64,000 bases of DNA. Origin: Pseudomonas sp. FP2309 (GTDB lineage: Bacteria > Pseudomonadota > Gammaproteobacteria > Pseudomonadales > Pseudomonadaceae). Both the position numbers and the translations under genes were made by a program. The notes under the pieces were generated by a model. The model ran no database searches, had not been told where the DNA came from, and saw only the letters and a program-made list of their open reading frames with translations. Below, piece by piece: positions 25,316 through 33,903 of this stretch. The stretch is taken from contig NZ_CP117439.1 of the NCBI RefSeq assembly GCF_030687575.1, positions 2,843,501 through 2,907,500 of the forward strand, given 5' to 3'. Every line of letters starts with the position of its first letter. Positions within the stretch are counted from its first letter, which is position 1.

Positions 25316-27567
25316 GCTACCGCGTGGCCGTGCGGGCACTGTGTGAGTTCACGGCCAAGGTCGGCGACCTGGACCTGCGCTTTACCCCATCGCCCAGCGC
25401 CCAGGAAGGCATGGTCGGGCACCGCACCGTGGCGTCACGGCGCAACGCGCACTACCAGCACGAAGTGGCGCTCGAAGGCCAATACCAGCAGCTCAGCGTA
25501 CGGGGCAGGGCGGATGGCTACGACCCGGACGCCAACCGCCTGGAAGAAGTCAAAACCTACCGTGGCGACCTCGACGCCCAGCCGGCCAACCACCGCCAGC
25601 TGCACTGGGCGCAGGTCAAAGTGTACGGCTGGTTGATGTGCCAGAAGCTGGGGCTGGCCGAGATCGAACTGGCATTGGTGTACTTCGATATCGTCGGCGA
25701 GGGTGAGACCGTGCTTAACCAACGCTTGCAGGCCGATGAGCTGCAAGCGTTCTTCAATCGCCAGTGTGAGCTGTTCCTCGGGTGGGCCCGGCAAGAGATG
25801 CAGCACCGCGAAGCCCGCGACGGGGCGGCGCAAGCCTTGAGCTTCCCCCATGCCGACTTTCGTCCCGGGCAGCGCTCGCTGGCCGAGTCGGTGTACAAGG
25901 CCGTGAGCACCGGGCGTTGCCTGATGGCCCAGGCGCCGACGGGTATCGGCAAGACCATCGGCACGATCTTCCCGTTGCTCAAGGCGCTGGCGCCCCAACA
26001 ACTGGACAAGGTGTTTTTCCTTACCGCCAAGACGCCTGGCCGAAAGCTCGCGCTGGATGCCGCGCAGGTGTTGCAGACCAGCACCCCCGATCTGCCGTTG
26101 CGCGTGCTGGAATTGGTGGCAAGGGACAAAGCCTGCGAGCACCCTGACAAAGCCTGTCACGGCGATTCCTGCCCTTTGGCCAAAGGTTTCTACGACCGTC
26201 TGCCCGCCGCGCGGATCGCCGCGTCTGACATTCGCTTGCTTGATCAGCGCAACCTGCGCGACGTGGCCCTGGCCCATGATGTCTGCCCGTACTACCTGAG
26301 CCAGGAAATGGCGCGCTGGGCCGACCTGGTGGTTGCCGACTACAACTACTATTTCGACTTTGGCGCCATGCTCTTTGGCCTGGCCCAACTCAACCAATGG
26401 CGCGCCGCCGTATTGGTGGACGAAGCCCATAATCTGGTCGAGCGCGCACGCTCGATGTACAGCGCCAGCCTCGACCAGTACAGCCTCAAAACCCTGCGCG
26501 ACATGGCCCCCGAACCGTTGAAGAAACCTTTGCAGCGCCTGAACCGTGAGTGGAATGCGCTGCACAAAGAGCAGGTCGCGCCGTACCAAGCCTATGCCGG
26601 CAGGCCCGACAAACTGTTGCAGGCCCTGAGCCTGTGCAGCAGCGCCATGGGCGACTACTTCAACGACCGCCCCGAGGCCCTGGCGGGCGACCTGCAAGCC
26701 TTCTACTTCGAGGCCCTGCACTTTGCCAAGGTGGCCGAGCTGTTCAACGAGCAGTTCATTTTCGACATCACCAAACGCCAGCTCAGTGGCAAACGCAGCA
26801 GTTCCAGCCTGTGCCTGCGCAACGTGGTGCCCGCCGAGTTCATCCGTCCCAGGCTGACTGCCGCCCGCAGCAGCGTGTTGTTTTCCGCCACATTGAGCCC
26901 CCGGCACTATTACGCCGACCTGCTTGGCCTGCCCGCGGACACTGCGTGGATCGACGTCGAGTCGCCGTTCAAGGCCGAGCAATTGCCGGTGCGTATCGTT
27001 GATGAGATCTCCACCCGCTACGTGCATCGTCACGCGTCGCTGGGGCCGATCGTCGAGCTGATTGCCGCGCAGTTCAGCCGGCAACCGGGCAACTACCTGG
27101 CGTTTTTTTCGAGTTTCGATTACTTGCAACAAGTGGCGCAACTGCTGGCCGAGCGGCATCCGCACCTGCCGCTGTGGCAGCAATCGCGGGGCATGGCCGA
27201 GGCCGAGCGCCAGGCTTTTCTCGATCAGTTTACCGAGCACAGCCAGGGCATCGGCTTTGCCGTGCTCGGCGGTGCATTCGGCGAAGGCATCGACCTGCCC
27301 GGTGCCCGCTTGATCGGTGCGTTCATCGCCACGTTGGGCCTGCCGCAACTGAACCCGGTCAACGAGCAGATGAAGCAGCGCATGGCGGCGATCTTCGGCG
27401 CCGGGTATGACTACACCTATTTGTATCCCGGCCTGCAAAAAGTCGTGCAGGCGGCGGGCAGGGTGATTCGCAGCCAGCAGGATCAGGGCGTGGTGATGTT
27501 GATCGATGACCGCTTTGGCGAGGCACGGGTCCGTCAGTTGCTGCCACGCTGGTGGGCCGTTGGCTGA
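25312..27567 (+). CDS. PD-(D/E)XK nuclease fused to a DinG/XPD-type helicase
   Basis: A 751-residue protein with a TTG start embedded in the upstream stop (TTGA). The N-terminal 170 residues look like a Cas4/RecB-type nuclease: GRADGYDP (Asp68), LEEVKTYRGD (Glu79-x-Lys81) and QLHWAQVKVYGWLM. The helicase part has Walker A APTGIGKT (Lys214), four cysteines positioned for an Fe-S cluster (275, 282, 287, 325), and DEAH at 370-373 (LVDEAHNLVERARSMYS). Its motif VI is QAAGRVIRSQQDQG. Superfamily 2 Fe-S helicases of this type run 5'-3'. Coupling with FAN1 suggests crosslink or flap processing. A GTG at 25324 is an alternative start. Confidence 0.9.
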   Translation: MSYRVAVRALCEFTAKVGDLDLRFTPSPSAQEGMVGHRTVASRRNAHYQHEVALEGQYQQLSVRGRADGYDPDANRLEEVKTYRGDLDAQPANHRQLHWAQVKVYGWLMCQKLGLAEIELALVYFDIVGEGETVLNQRLQADELQAFFNRQCELFLGWARQEMQHREARDGAAQALSFPHADFRPGQRSLAESVYKAVSTGRCLMAQAPTGIGKTIGTIFPLLKALAPQQLDKVFFLTAKTPGRKLALDAAQVLQTSTPDLPLRVLELVARDKACEHPDKACHGDSCPLAKGFYDRLPAARIAASDIRLLDQRNLRDVALAHDVCPYYLSQEMARWADLVVADYNYYFDFGAMLFGLAQLNQWRAAVLVDEAHNLVERARSMYSASLDQYSLKTLRDMAPEPLKKPLQRLNREWNALHKEQVAPYQAYAGRPDKLLQALSLCSSAMGDYFNDRPEALAGDLQAFYFEALHFAKVAELFNEQFIFDITKRQLSGKRSSSSLCLRNVVPAEFIRPRLTAARSSVLFSATLSPRHYYADLLGLPADTAWIDVESPFKAEQLPVRIVDEISTRYVHRHASLGPIVELIAAQFSRQPGNYLAFFSSFDYLQQVAQLLAERHPHLPLWQQSRGMAEAERQAFLDQFTEHSQGIGFAVLGGAFGEGIDLPGARLIGAFIATLGLPQLNPVNEQMKQRMAAIFGAGYDYTYLYPGLQKVVQAAGRVIRSQQDQGVVMLIDDRFGEARVRQLLPRWWAVG

Positions 27568-27644
27568 TATTTGCCGCATCAATATTGCTGGCCGCGTGAA
27601 GCACAATCTTGCACCCTGGCCGAAACAGCACACAGGCCAAGCCC

Positions 27645-28586
27645 ATGACTTCCCTGACCGAACAGACAATCGCCGTCAACGGTATTCACCTGAACGTTCA
27701 CAGCTGCGGCCCCGAGCACGGTCAGCCAATCTGGCTGCTGCATGGTTTTCCCGAGTGCTGGTACTCCTGGCGTGAGCAGATGCCCGCCCTGGCCACGGCC
27801 GGGTTCCGGGTGTTTGCCCCGCAAATGCGCGGTTATGGCGCATCAGGCGCGCCGGCGGATATCAGCGATTACGACCTGTTGACCCTGTGCGGCGATATCC
27901 AGAAGGCCATGGACCATTTTGGTCACACGCAGGTGGTGATGGTCGGGCATGACTGGGGGGCAGTGGTGGCCTGGCACCTGGCGTTGCTCGAGCCCGAGCG
28001 CGTCAGCCGCTTGGTGACCATGTCTGTGCCGTTCGCCGGGCGGGCCCGCCGGCCGGTGATCGACATCATGCGTGAGCTGTACGCCGACCGCTTCAACTAC
28101 ATCCTGTATTTCCAGACGCCCGGTGTGGCCGAGCAGGAATTGAACGCCGATATCGAACGCACGCTACGGCTGTTCATGCAGGACCAGGACGTGTTCCTGC
28201 AACATAAGCCCGCCGATGCGCGGTTGCTCGACGGTGTTGGCAGCCCCGGCGCATTGCCGCATTGGTGCCGCCAGGAGGACCTGGACGTGTACGTGCAGAC
28301 CTTCGCCGAACACGGCTTTCGCGGGCCGCTGAACTGGTATCGCAACTTCGAACGCAACTGGCAACGCACCGAGCACCTGGCCGGGCGCCAGGTGCTGCAG
28401 CCGACGCTGTTCCTGATTGGCGACCGCGACCCGGTCGGGGTGTTTGAAGCCCACACGCTCAAGCGCATGCCGGAGTCAGTGCCTGACCTAGAACAACACG
28501 TCCTGGCCAACTGCGGCCACTGGATCCAGAACGAGCAGGCCGCACAGGTGAACGAGCGGCTGCTCGAGTTTCTGAAGCGACCTTAG
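27645..28586 (+). CDS. Alpha/beta hydrolase, epoxide-hydrolase-like
   Basis: A 313-residue enzyme. The oxyanion motif is LLHGFPECWYSWREQMPALA, and the nucleophile aspartate lies in VMVGHDWGAVVAWHLAL, the elbow of epoxide hydrolases and haloalkane dehalogenases. The cap domain and the closing histidine (LANCGHWIQNEQAAQVNERL) are present. The HGFPE signature favours an epoxide hydrolase over a dehalogenase. I chose the ATG at 27645; an upstream TTG at 27609 lacks a ribosome-binding site. It is probably a single gene and its 3' end overlaps the convergent alpha-E gene by four bases. Confidence 0.88.
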   Translation: MTSLTEQTIAVNGIHLNVHSCGPEHGQPIWLLHGFPECWYSWREQMPALATAGFRVFAPQMRGYGASGAPADISDYDLLTLCGDIQKAMDHFGHTQVVMVGHDWGAVVAWHLALLEPERVSRLVTMSVPFAGRARRPVIDIMRELYADRFNYILYFQTPGVAEQELNADIERTLRLFMQDQDVFLQHKPADARLLDGVGSPGALPHWCRQEDLDVYVQTFAEHGFRGPLNWYRNFERNWQRTEHLAGRQVLQPTLFLIGDRDPVGVFEAHTLKRMPESVPDLEQHVLANCGHWIQNEQAAQVNERLLEFLKRP

Positions 28587-29533
28587 ACCATCTCCAGGTA
28601 GGAGCTTTGAATCGCCCGCGCCAACTCGCGCACGTTGTCGATGAACTCCGTCAGGCGGGCATGCAGCCCATCCTCCAGAATCTCATCGATGCCGGTGTAG
28701 CGCAGCCGCGCTTCGAACTCGGCGGCCAGGCGCTGCGCTGAACGTCCATAACTGCCAGGCAAGTCGGCGAGGATATGGCTCAACTCTTCGATACACGCAT
28801 GCAGCGAGCGCGGCACGTCGCTGCGTAACAGCAGCAATTCCGACACCGAGCGCGCATTCAGCGCGTTGGGGTACAGCTCGGTGTAGGCCTCGAACGACGA
28901 CAACGCACGCAGCAGGGCGCTCCACTGGTAATACCCGCGGGCCGACAGGTCGCTGACTTCTTCGGACTCTTCGCCGAACATTTCATAGCGGGCGTCCAGC
29001 AGGCGCAGGGTGTTGTCCGCGCGCTCGACAAAGGTCCCCAGACGGATAAACCGGTAGGCGTCATTGCGCATGATGGTGCCCGAGGTGGCGCCACGGAACA
29101 GGTGCGAACGCTGCTTGACCCAGTCACAGAAGTGGCTGATGCCATGCCGCGCCAGGCCGCCGGCGGCGATGCTGCGCATTTCCAGCCAGGTAGCGTTGAG
29201 GTTTTCCCACATATCGGCGGTGATGCGCCCGCGTACCGCGTGGGCATTGCCTCGCGCTGCGCGCAGGCAGTTGTAGATGCTGGCCGGGTTTTCTTCGTCG
29301 AGGGCGAAGAAGTGCAGCATGCGTTCGGCGTCCAGGGTCTGGTGGCGTTCAAGGTAACTGTCCAGGGTGCCGCTGCTAAGCAACGACATGGCCAGTTCGT
29401 CGAGGCCGTCGGTGTGACCCGCCTGGGGCATCAGCGACAGCGAATAACTGACTTCCAGCATGCGCGCCAGGTTTTCTGCGCGCTCCAGGTAGCGGGACAT
29501 CCAGTACAGATCTGCGGCGGTTCTACTCAACAT
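28583..29533 (-). CDS. Alpha-E domain-containing protein
   Basis: A 316-residue all-helical protein. MLSRTAADLYWMSRYLERAE is the near-invariant opening of the alpha-E (DUF403) family. Repeated Arg/Glu/Trp motifs follow (MWENLNATWLEMRSIAAGG, FIRLGTFVERADNTLRLLD). The family always accompanies a circularly permuted ATP-grasp protein and is thought to take part in synthesis of a peptide or peptide tag. It lies three bases after the ATP-grasp gene in one operon. No transglutaminase-like or Anbu proteasome gene is adjacent, unlike in many bacteria. Confidence 0.93.
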   Translation of the reverse strand: MLSRTAADLYWMSRYLERAENLARMLEVSYSLSLMPQAGHTDGLDELAMSLLSSGTLDSYLERHQTLDAERMLHFFALDEENPASIYNCLRAARGNAHAVRGRITADMWENLNATWLEMRSIAAGGLARHGISHFCDWVKQRSHLFRGATSGTIMRNDAYRFIRLGTFVERADNTLRLLDARYEMFGEESEEVSDLSARGYYQWSALLRALSSFEAYTELYPNALNARSVSELLLLRSDVPRSLHACIEELSHILADLPGSYGRSAQRLAAEFEARLRYTGIDEILEDGLHARLTEFIDNVRELARAIQSSYLEMV

Positions 29534-29536
29534 GAT

Positions 29537-30946
29537 TCAGCCCTCCACCACCCAGGTGTCTTTGGTTCCACCGCCTTGCGACGAGTTGACGATCAACGAG
29601 CCTTCACGCAAGGCCACACGCGTGAGGCCGCCGGGCACCAGACGGGTTTCTTTGCCCGAGAGCACGAAGGGGCGCAGATCGATATGCCTTGGGGCGATGC
29701 CGTTTTCGACGAAGGTAGGGCAGGTGGACAGGCTCAGGGTCGGTTGGGCGATGTAGGCGTGAGGACGCGCCTTGATGCGTTGACGGAAGTCCTCGATTTC
29801 GGCCGCCGTCGAGGCCGGGCCCACCAGCATGCCGTAGCCGCCGGAGCCCTGGGTTTCCTTGACCACCAATTCGGGCAAGTGGGCCAGCACATGGGACAGC
29901 TCATCGGGCTTGCGGCACTGGAAGGTCGGCACGTTTTGCAGCACCGGCTCTTCGTCCAGGTAGAAACGGATCATTTCCGGCACGTAAGGGTAGATCGACT
30001 TGTCGTCGGCCACGCCGGTGCCGATGGCATTGGCCAACACCACGTTGCCGGCGCAATAGGCGGCCACCAGGCCGGGCACGCCGAGCATCGAGTCGGGGTT
30101 GAAGGCCTGCGGGTCGAGGAAGGCGTCGTCGATGCGGCGGTAGATCACGTCGACGGCCTTGGGCCCGTCGGTGGTGCGCATGAAGACCTTGAGGTCGTGC
30201 ACGAACAGGTCGGCGCCTTCCACCAGTTCCACGCCCATTTCCCGGGCGAGGAACGCGTGTTCGAAGAATGCACTGTTAAAGCGCCCCGGCGTCAGCACCA
30301 CCACATTGGGGTTGTCCAGGCGGCTTGAGCTTTTCAGGGTCTTGAGCAGCAGGTTGGGGTAGTGGTCCACCGGCGCGATGCGCTGCCTGGCGAACACTTC
30401 CGGGAACAGGCGCATCATCATCTTGCGGTCTTCGAGCATGTAGCTCACGCCGCTGGGAGTGCGCAGGTTGTCTTCGAGCACGTAGTAGGTGCCGTCGCCG
30501 TCGCGTACCAGGTCGACGCCGGATATGTGCGAATAGATATCGCGGTGCAGGTCCAGGCCGACCATGGCCTTCTGATAACCCTCGTTGCCCAGCACCTGGT
30601 CGGCGGGAATGATCCCTGCCTTGATGATGCGCTGGTCGTGGTAAATGTCGGCGAGGAACATGTTCAACGCATTGACCCGCTGGATACAGCCGCGTTCGAT
30701 CACGCTCCATTCACTGGCGGGGATGCTGCGCGGGATGATGTCGAAGGGGATCAGACGCTCGGTGTCCTGCTCGTCGCCATAGAGGGTGAAGGTGATCCCG
30801 GCACGGTGAAACAGCAAATCGGCTTCGCGGCGACGCTGGGCCAGCAGTTCCGGTGGCGTGTTGGCCAGCCAGCGGGAGAAGTCCTGATAGTGCGCACGGC
30901 ACACGCCGTTTGCGTCATTCATTTCATCAAAGAAAGATCGAGCCAT
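29537..30946 (-). CDS. Circularly permuted ATP-grasp protein
   Basis: A 469-residue protein with the CP-ATP-grasp layout: GITFTLYGDEQDTERLIPFD near the N-terminus, YVLEDNLRTPSGVSYMLEDR (the substrate/Mg site), VVLTPGRFNSAFFEHAFLA and LVVKETQGSGGYGMLVGPAS. It probably forms amide bonds with ATP together with the alpha-E protein; the product is unknown. A 7-bp-arm hairpin (30960-30988) lies just upstream of the start and could modulate expression. Confidence 0.93.
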   Translation of the reverse strand: MARSFFDEMNDANGVCRAHYQDFSRWLANTPPELLAQRRREADLLFHRAGITFTLYGDEQDTERLIPFDIIPRSIPASEWSVIERGCIQRVNALNMFLADIYHDQRIIKAGIIPADQVLGNEGYQKAMVGLDLHRDIYSHISGVDLVRDGDGTYYVLEDNLRTPSGVSYMLEDRKMMMRLFPEVFARQRIAPVDHYPNLLLKTLKSSSRLDNPNVVVLTPGRFNSAFFEHAFLAREMGVELVEGADLFVHDLKVFMRTTDGPKAVDVIYRRIDDAFLDPQAFNPDSMLGVPGLVAAYCAGNVVLANAIGTGVADDKSIYPYVPEMIRFYLDEEPVLQNVPTFQCRKPDELSHVLAHLPELVVKETQGSGGYGMLVGPASTAAEIEDFRQRIKARPHAYIAQPTLSLSTCPTFVENGIAPRHIDLRPFVLSGKETRLVPGGLTRVALREGSLIVNSSQGGGTKDTWVVEG

Positions 30947-31320
30947 TCCAGTACCTTGTCAGTGCCCAGGGTTGCTTGGGTGGCACTGCCGCTTAAAAAA
31001 ACGCATGTTTTTATGAGCCTGTGGCTGAGGGTGCCAGCAGGCCTGGTCCTTACTTTCTTATGAGGGTCGGCTCTGGGTCGGGGGGTAACGAATGTTCCTG
31101 TATTCGGGCAGATGAATGGGTTAAGCAATGCCTGTGCCGAAACCCGTTATTGGCAGACCGGTAACCGCTGGCGAGCCCTGATCCCGCCCGCCACAGAGAA
31201 TCGGCGTCCTATTGATACGAGAACGGTGCACCGCTTGCACTGGATTGGTGCGTCAACAAACTTGAACTTCACCCGTGCCCGATTCTTCTAACGAGGTTCG
31301 TAACCTTATGGAGCACCGCC
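30947..31320. other. 374-base divergent intergenic region
   Basis: This region separates the ATP-grasp gene (leftward) from the membrane protein gene (rightward). It holds the inverted repeat 30960-30988 in the ATP-grasp leader and an A/T-rich AAAAAAACGCATGTTTTTA element at about 30996-31014. I see no convincing coding frame, RNA gene or promoter hexamer pair. Confidence 0.4.
30960..30988 (-). promoter_or_regulatory. Leader hairpin upstream of the ATP-grasp gene
   Basis: CAGTGCC and GGCACTG are exact inverse arms separated by 15 bases, starting 14 bases upstream of the minus-strand ATG at 30946. It may be an operator or an RNA hairpin affecting initiation. Confidence 0.35.
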
Positions 31321-31866
31321 GTGCCCAGAATCATCACCCCTCACACCCCGGAAGCGGCCGCCACCGACCACAGCGAACACAACGCGAAGATTTTCGGCTC
31401 GCCCAAAGACCGCCTCGACTTCTACCGCCGCGAGATCCAGTACGAAACCACGATCCTCGCCAACCGCACCGATGCCTACCTCACTGCGCAGTCATTCCTG
31501 GTGATTGCCTTCGTGTCGGGCATGGGCAACCTCAACCCGGAATGGGGCAAGCTGTTCACCCTGGTAGTGCCGGTGTTTCTGGTGGCACTGGGCATTCTCA
31601 GCTCCCTTAACGCCTGGCCGGGCATCCGTGCCGCGTACGAGATCATTGATCACTGGCACTACAAGCAGAGCGAACTGCTGCGCAGCGAACCGGTGATGGG
31701 CATGGCCTATGACGAGTCACCGTTGTTTTCCGAAATGGAATCCACCCACAAGGGCTATCGCAAGTCACTGCTGTTCTCGATGCGCGCGCCGTGGCTGTTC
31801 ATGGTCTTCTGGCTGCTGCTGGGCATTTATGCGTTCTATATCCAGGTCGACAATCCGATCCGATGA
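31321..31866 (+). CDS. Two-segment membrane protein of unknown function
   Basis: A 181-residue protein with a GTG start behind GGAG. The N-terminal 45 residues are polar (STAATDHSEHN-type region with FGSPKDRLDFYRREIQYET). Then come a hydrophobic pair (AQSFLVIAFVSGMGNLNP and LFTLVVPVFLVALGILSSLN) and a C-terminal segment (APWLFMVFWLLLGIYAFYIQ). The layout resembles RipA/small helical-hairpin membrane proteins, but I do not recognise the family. Two small acidic ORFs follow in the same direction. Confidence 0.75.
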   Translation: MPRIITPHTPEAAATDHSEHNAKIFGSPKDRLDFYRREIQYETTILANRTDAYLTAQSFLVIAFVSGMGNLNPEWGKLFTLVVPVFLVALGILSSLNAWPGIRAAYEIIDHWHYKQSELLRSEPVMGMAYDESPLFSEMESTHKGYRKSLLFSMRAPWLFMVFWLLLGIYAFYIQVDNPIR

Positions 31867-31936
31867 TCGATCAGGCGGAACTTCACGCCGTTCGCCAGCG
31901 CCAAAACAGGACTGAGGCCAAGCAGAGGTATGCACC

Positions 31937-32149
31937 ATGAGCACCCCAAGCGATCCGCAAGTCAGTGACCGCAACGATCCGGCGATCGACGGCGGCAATT
32001 CAGCACCGGCCACCGGTGCCGATGCGCCAAAAGACCCCAAGGCCGGCAGTGATCCCAAGGCGTCGGAAAACGACTACAGTCCAGACTTCGAGCCTGAGCG
32101 CGAGCCCAAGCCTGACACCGATGCCGATATCGACACCCAAGGCGGTTAG
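31937..32149 (+). CDS. Small acidic, disordered protein (70 residues)
   Basis: The protein is almost entirely Asp, Glu, Pro, Ala, Ser, Gly and Lys (SDRNDPAIDGGNSAPATGAD, then DYSPDFEPEREPKPDTDADI). It has no hydrophobic core, so intrinsic disorder is expected. The in-frame ATG at 31937 follows GCAGAGGT. It lies 11 bases before the next small acidic ORF. Such low-complexity small proteins are common near stress genes in Pseudomonas, but no function is known. Confidence 0.6.
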   Translation: MSTPSDPQVSDRNDPAIDGGNSAPATGADAPKDPKAGSDPKASENDYSPDFEPEREPKPDTDADIDTQGG

Positions 32150-32160
32150 AGGAGACGCTC

Positions 32161-32295
32161 ATGTCAAAAGAAATGGAGGAAGAACTCAACGATCCGGGCA
32201 ACGAAGACCCCGGCTCGTTGATGGACGATGCGCAAGTGCCGCTCAACGATGCTGATGAAGCGGCAGACGTCGGTCACACCGACAAACAAGACTGA
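32161..32295 (+). CDS. Small acidic protein (44 residues)
   Basis: Begins MSKEMEEELNDPGNEDPGSL and ends VGHTDKQD. AGAGGAGA lies six bases upstream of the ATG, a strong ribosome-binding site. It is highly acidic and presumably disordered. It is probably co-transcribed with the 31937 gene and possibly with the membrane protein at 31321. Its stop lies four bases from the convergent receiver-EAL gene. Confidence 0.6.
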   Translation: MSKEMEEELNDPGNEDPGSLMDDAQVPLNDADEAADVGHTDKQD

Positions 32296-32298
32296 TCT

Positions 32299-33510
32299 TC
32301 AGCGTGGCTGCTTGGTCAGCAATCGCTCCAGGTTCGCCACGGGCAACGGCCGGCTGAACAGATACCCTTGCATCTGATCGCAGCCGGCCTCTTTCAGAAA
32401 GGCCAGTTGCGCCTGCGTTTCGACGCCCTCGGCCACCGCTCGCAACTTCAAGCTATGGGCCAGCTCAATGATTGTGCGGGTGATCGCCGCATCCTGAGGG
32501 TTGGTGGTGACTTCGCGGATAAACGCGATATCGATTTTCAGCGTATCCAGGGGAAAGCGGCGCAGGTAGGCCAGGCTTGAATAGCCCGTGCCAAAGTCGT
32601 CGATGGCGATCTTCACGCCCATGGCCCGCAGGCGTTGCAGGCTGGCAATGGTGCGCTGGGTGTTGTCCATCAGTGAGCCTTCGGTCAGCTCCACCTCCAG
32701 CCAATGCGCCTCGACCCCGGTTTTGGCGAGGATGCGCGCAATATCGGCAATCAAGTCGCCCTCGATCAGTTGCTGGCCGGAGACGTTGACCGCCACCTCC
32801 ACTGCACCGACATCACTGCGCTGCCAGGCGGCGATTTGCTGGCAGACCCGCTCGATGACCCAGCGCCCCACGGGCACGATCAACCCCAGGTTTTCCAACA
32901 CCGGCACGAACACCGCGGGCGAGACCGCGCCATAACCGGGTCGGTCCCAGCGCAACAGGGCTTCCACAGCACATACCTTGCCGTTGGCCACTTCGACCTT
33001 GGGCTGGTAATGCAGGGTGAATGCCTGGTGTTTAATGGCGTCGCGCAGGTCGTTCTCCAAGTCGAGGCGGGCCAGGTCGTGCACCGTCAATTGAGGATTG
33101 TCGCTGGGCTTTTTCAACTGTTCGCCATGGGCCTTGAGCCGTAGCAGGTTGCGCACCCGCAGCCATAATTCAACCCGCTCCACCGGTTTGCTGATGAACT
33201 CTTCGGCGCCGGTTTCCAGGCCGCTGACCCGCGCGGTCGGCTCGCTCAACGCTGAAAGCATGATGATCGGAATGCTCGCCGTGACCGGATTGCCCTTGAG
33301 CTGGCTGGCCACTTCATAGCCGTCCATGCCGGGCATCATGATGTCCAGCAGGATCAGGTCCGGCGGTTGCTCGGCCACCAACCGCAAGGCCTCTTCACCG
33401 CAGCCGGCGCTCAGGGTCAGGTAGCCCTCGTGCTGCAACAGGGTTTCCAACAGCTTGCGAACCTGGGGTTCGTCATCAACGATCAACAGCGTTGCGGGTG
33501 GGCTGGCCAT
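32299..33510 (-). CDS. Response regulator with EAL (c-di-GMP phosphodiesterase) output
   Basis: A 403-residue protein. The N-terminal receiver has VDDEP and the phosphoacceptor Asp56 in LILLDIMMPGMDG. The C-terminal EAL domain has the intact motifs VEALLRW, VNVSGQQL, LEVELTEG, KIAIDDFGTGYSSLAYL and LKIDIAFIREV, so it should hydrolyse c-di-GMP. It is last in a three-gene minus-strand cluster after a PAS kinase and a single-domain receiver. Cognate phosphorylation by that kinase is likely. Confidence 0.93.
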   Translation of the reverse strand: MASPPATLLIVDDEPQVRKLLETLLQHEGYLTLSAGCGEEALRLVAEQPPDLILLDIMMPGMDGYEVASQLKGNPVTASIPIIMLSALSEPTARVSGLETGAEEFISKPVERVELWLRVRNLLRLKAHGEQLKKPSDNPQLTVHDLARLDLENDLRDAIKHQAFTLHYQPKVEVANGKVCAVEALLRWDRPGYGAVSPAVFVPVLENLGLIVPVGRWVIERVCQQIAAWQRSDVGAVEVAVNVSGQQLIEGDLIADIARILAKTGVEAHWLEVELTEGSLMDNTQRTIASLQRLRAMGVKIAIDDFGTGYSSLAYLRRFPLDTLKIDIAFIREVTTNPQDAAITRTIIELAHSLKLRAVAEGVETQAQLAFLKEAGCDQMQGYLFSRPLPVANLERLLTKQPR

Positions 33511-33519
33511 GGAGAGGAC

Positions 33520-33903
33520 TCATGATAGAGGTGTGTTGGGCGGGTTCAGCAGGGTATCGATCACCTGGTACAACTCTTTGTAGCGCAGGGGTTTGCTCAC
33601 ATACGCGTCGCACCCGGCGAGCCGGGCTTTTTCCCGGTCCTCCTTCATGGCCATGGCGGTGAGGGCAATCACCGGGATCTGCGCGGTGTGCGGGTCTTGC
33701 TTGAGCAGGCGGGTGGCAGCCAGGCCGTCCATGCCTGGCAATTGGATATCCATCAGGATCAACGCCGGCTGCTGTTCACGGGCCAGGGTCAGGCCGCTTT
33801 CGGCATCCGCCGCCCAGACCACGCTGTGGCCGGCGTTGACCAGCAGCAGGCGCGCCAGGCGCATGTTCGCTTCGTTGTCTTCGACGATCAGGATGTTGGC
33901 CAT
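33520..33903 (-). CDS. Single-domain response regulator (CheY-like)
   Basis: A 127-residue receiver only: MANILIVEDNEANMRLARLL, phosphoacceptor Asp52 in LILMDIQLPGMDG, switch residues VIALTAMAM and the lysine in CDAYVSKPLRY. It is of the DivK type. The start at 33903 follows GGAGG and overlaps the end of the kinase gene by 16 bases. It probably relays phosphate between the kinase and the receiver-EAL protein or acts as a phosphate sink. Confidence 0.9.
   Translation of the reverse strand: MANILIVEDNEANMRLARLLLVNAGHSVVWAADAESGLTLAREQQPALILMDIQLPGMDGLAATRLLKQDPHTAQIPVIALTAMAMKEDREKARLAGCDAYVSKPLRYKELYQVIDTLLNPPNTPLS

Noticed and set aside
25435..27669. 744-residue open frame on the minus strand
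   Set aside because: It is a shadow of the nuclease-helicase gene. The composition is His/Gly/Gln/Leu-rich without domains, and the plus frame has all helicase motifs.
29102..30328. 408-residue open frame on the plus strand
   Set aside because: Antisense to the alpha-E and ATP-grasp genes; no domain and no start signal.
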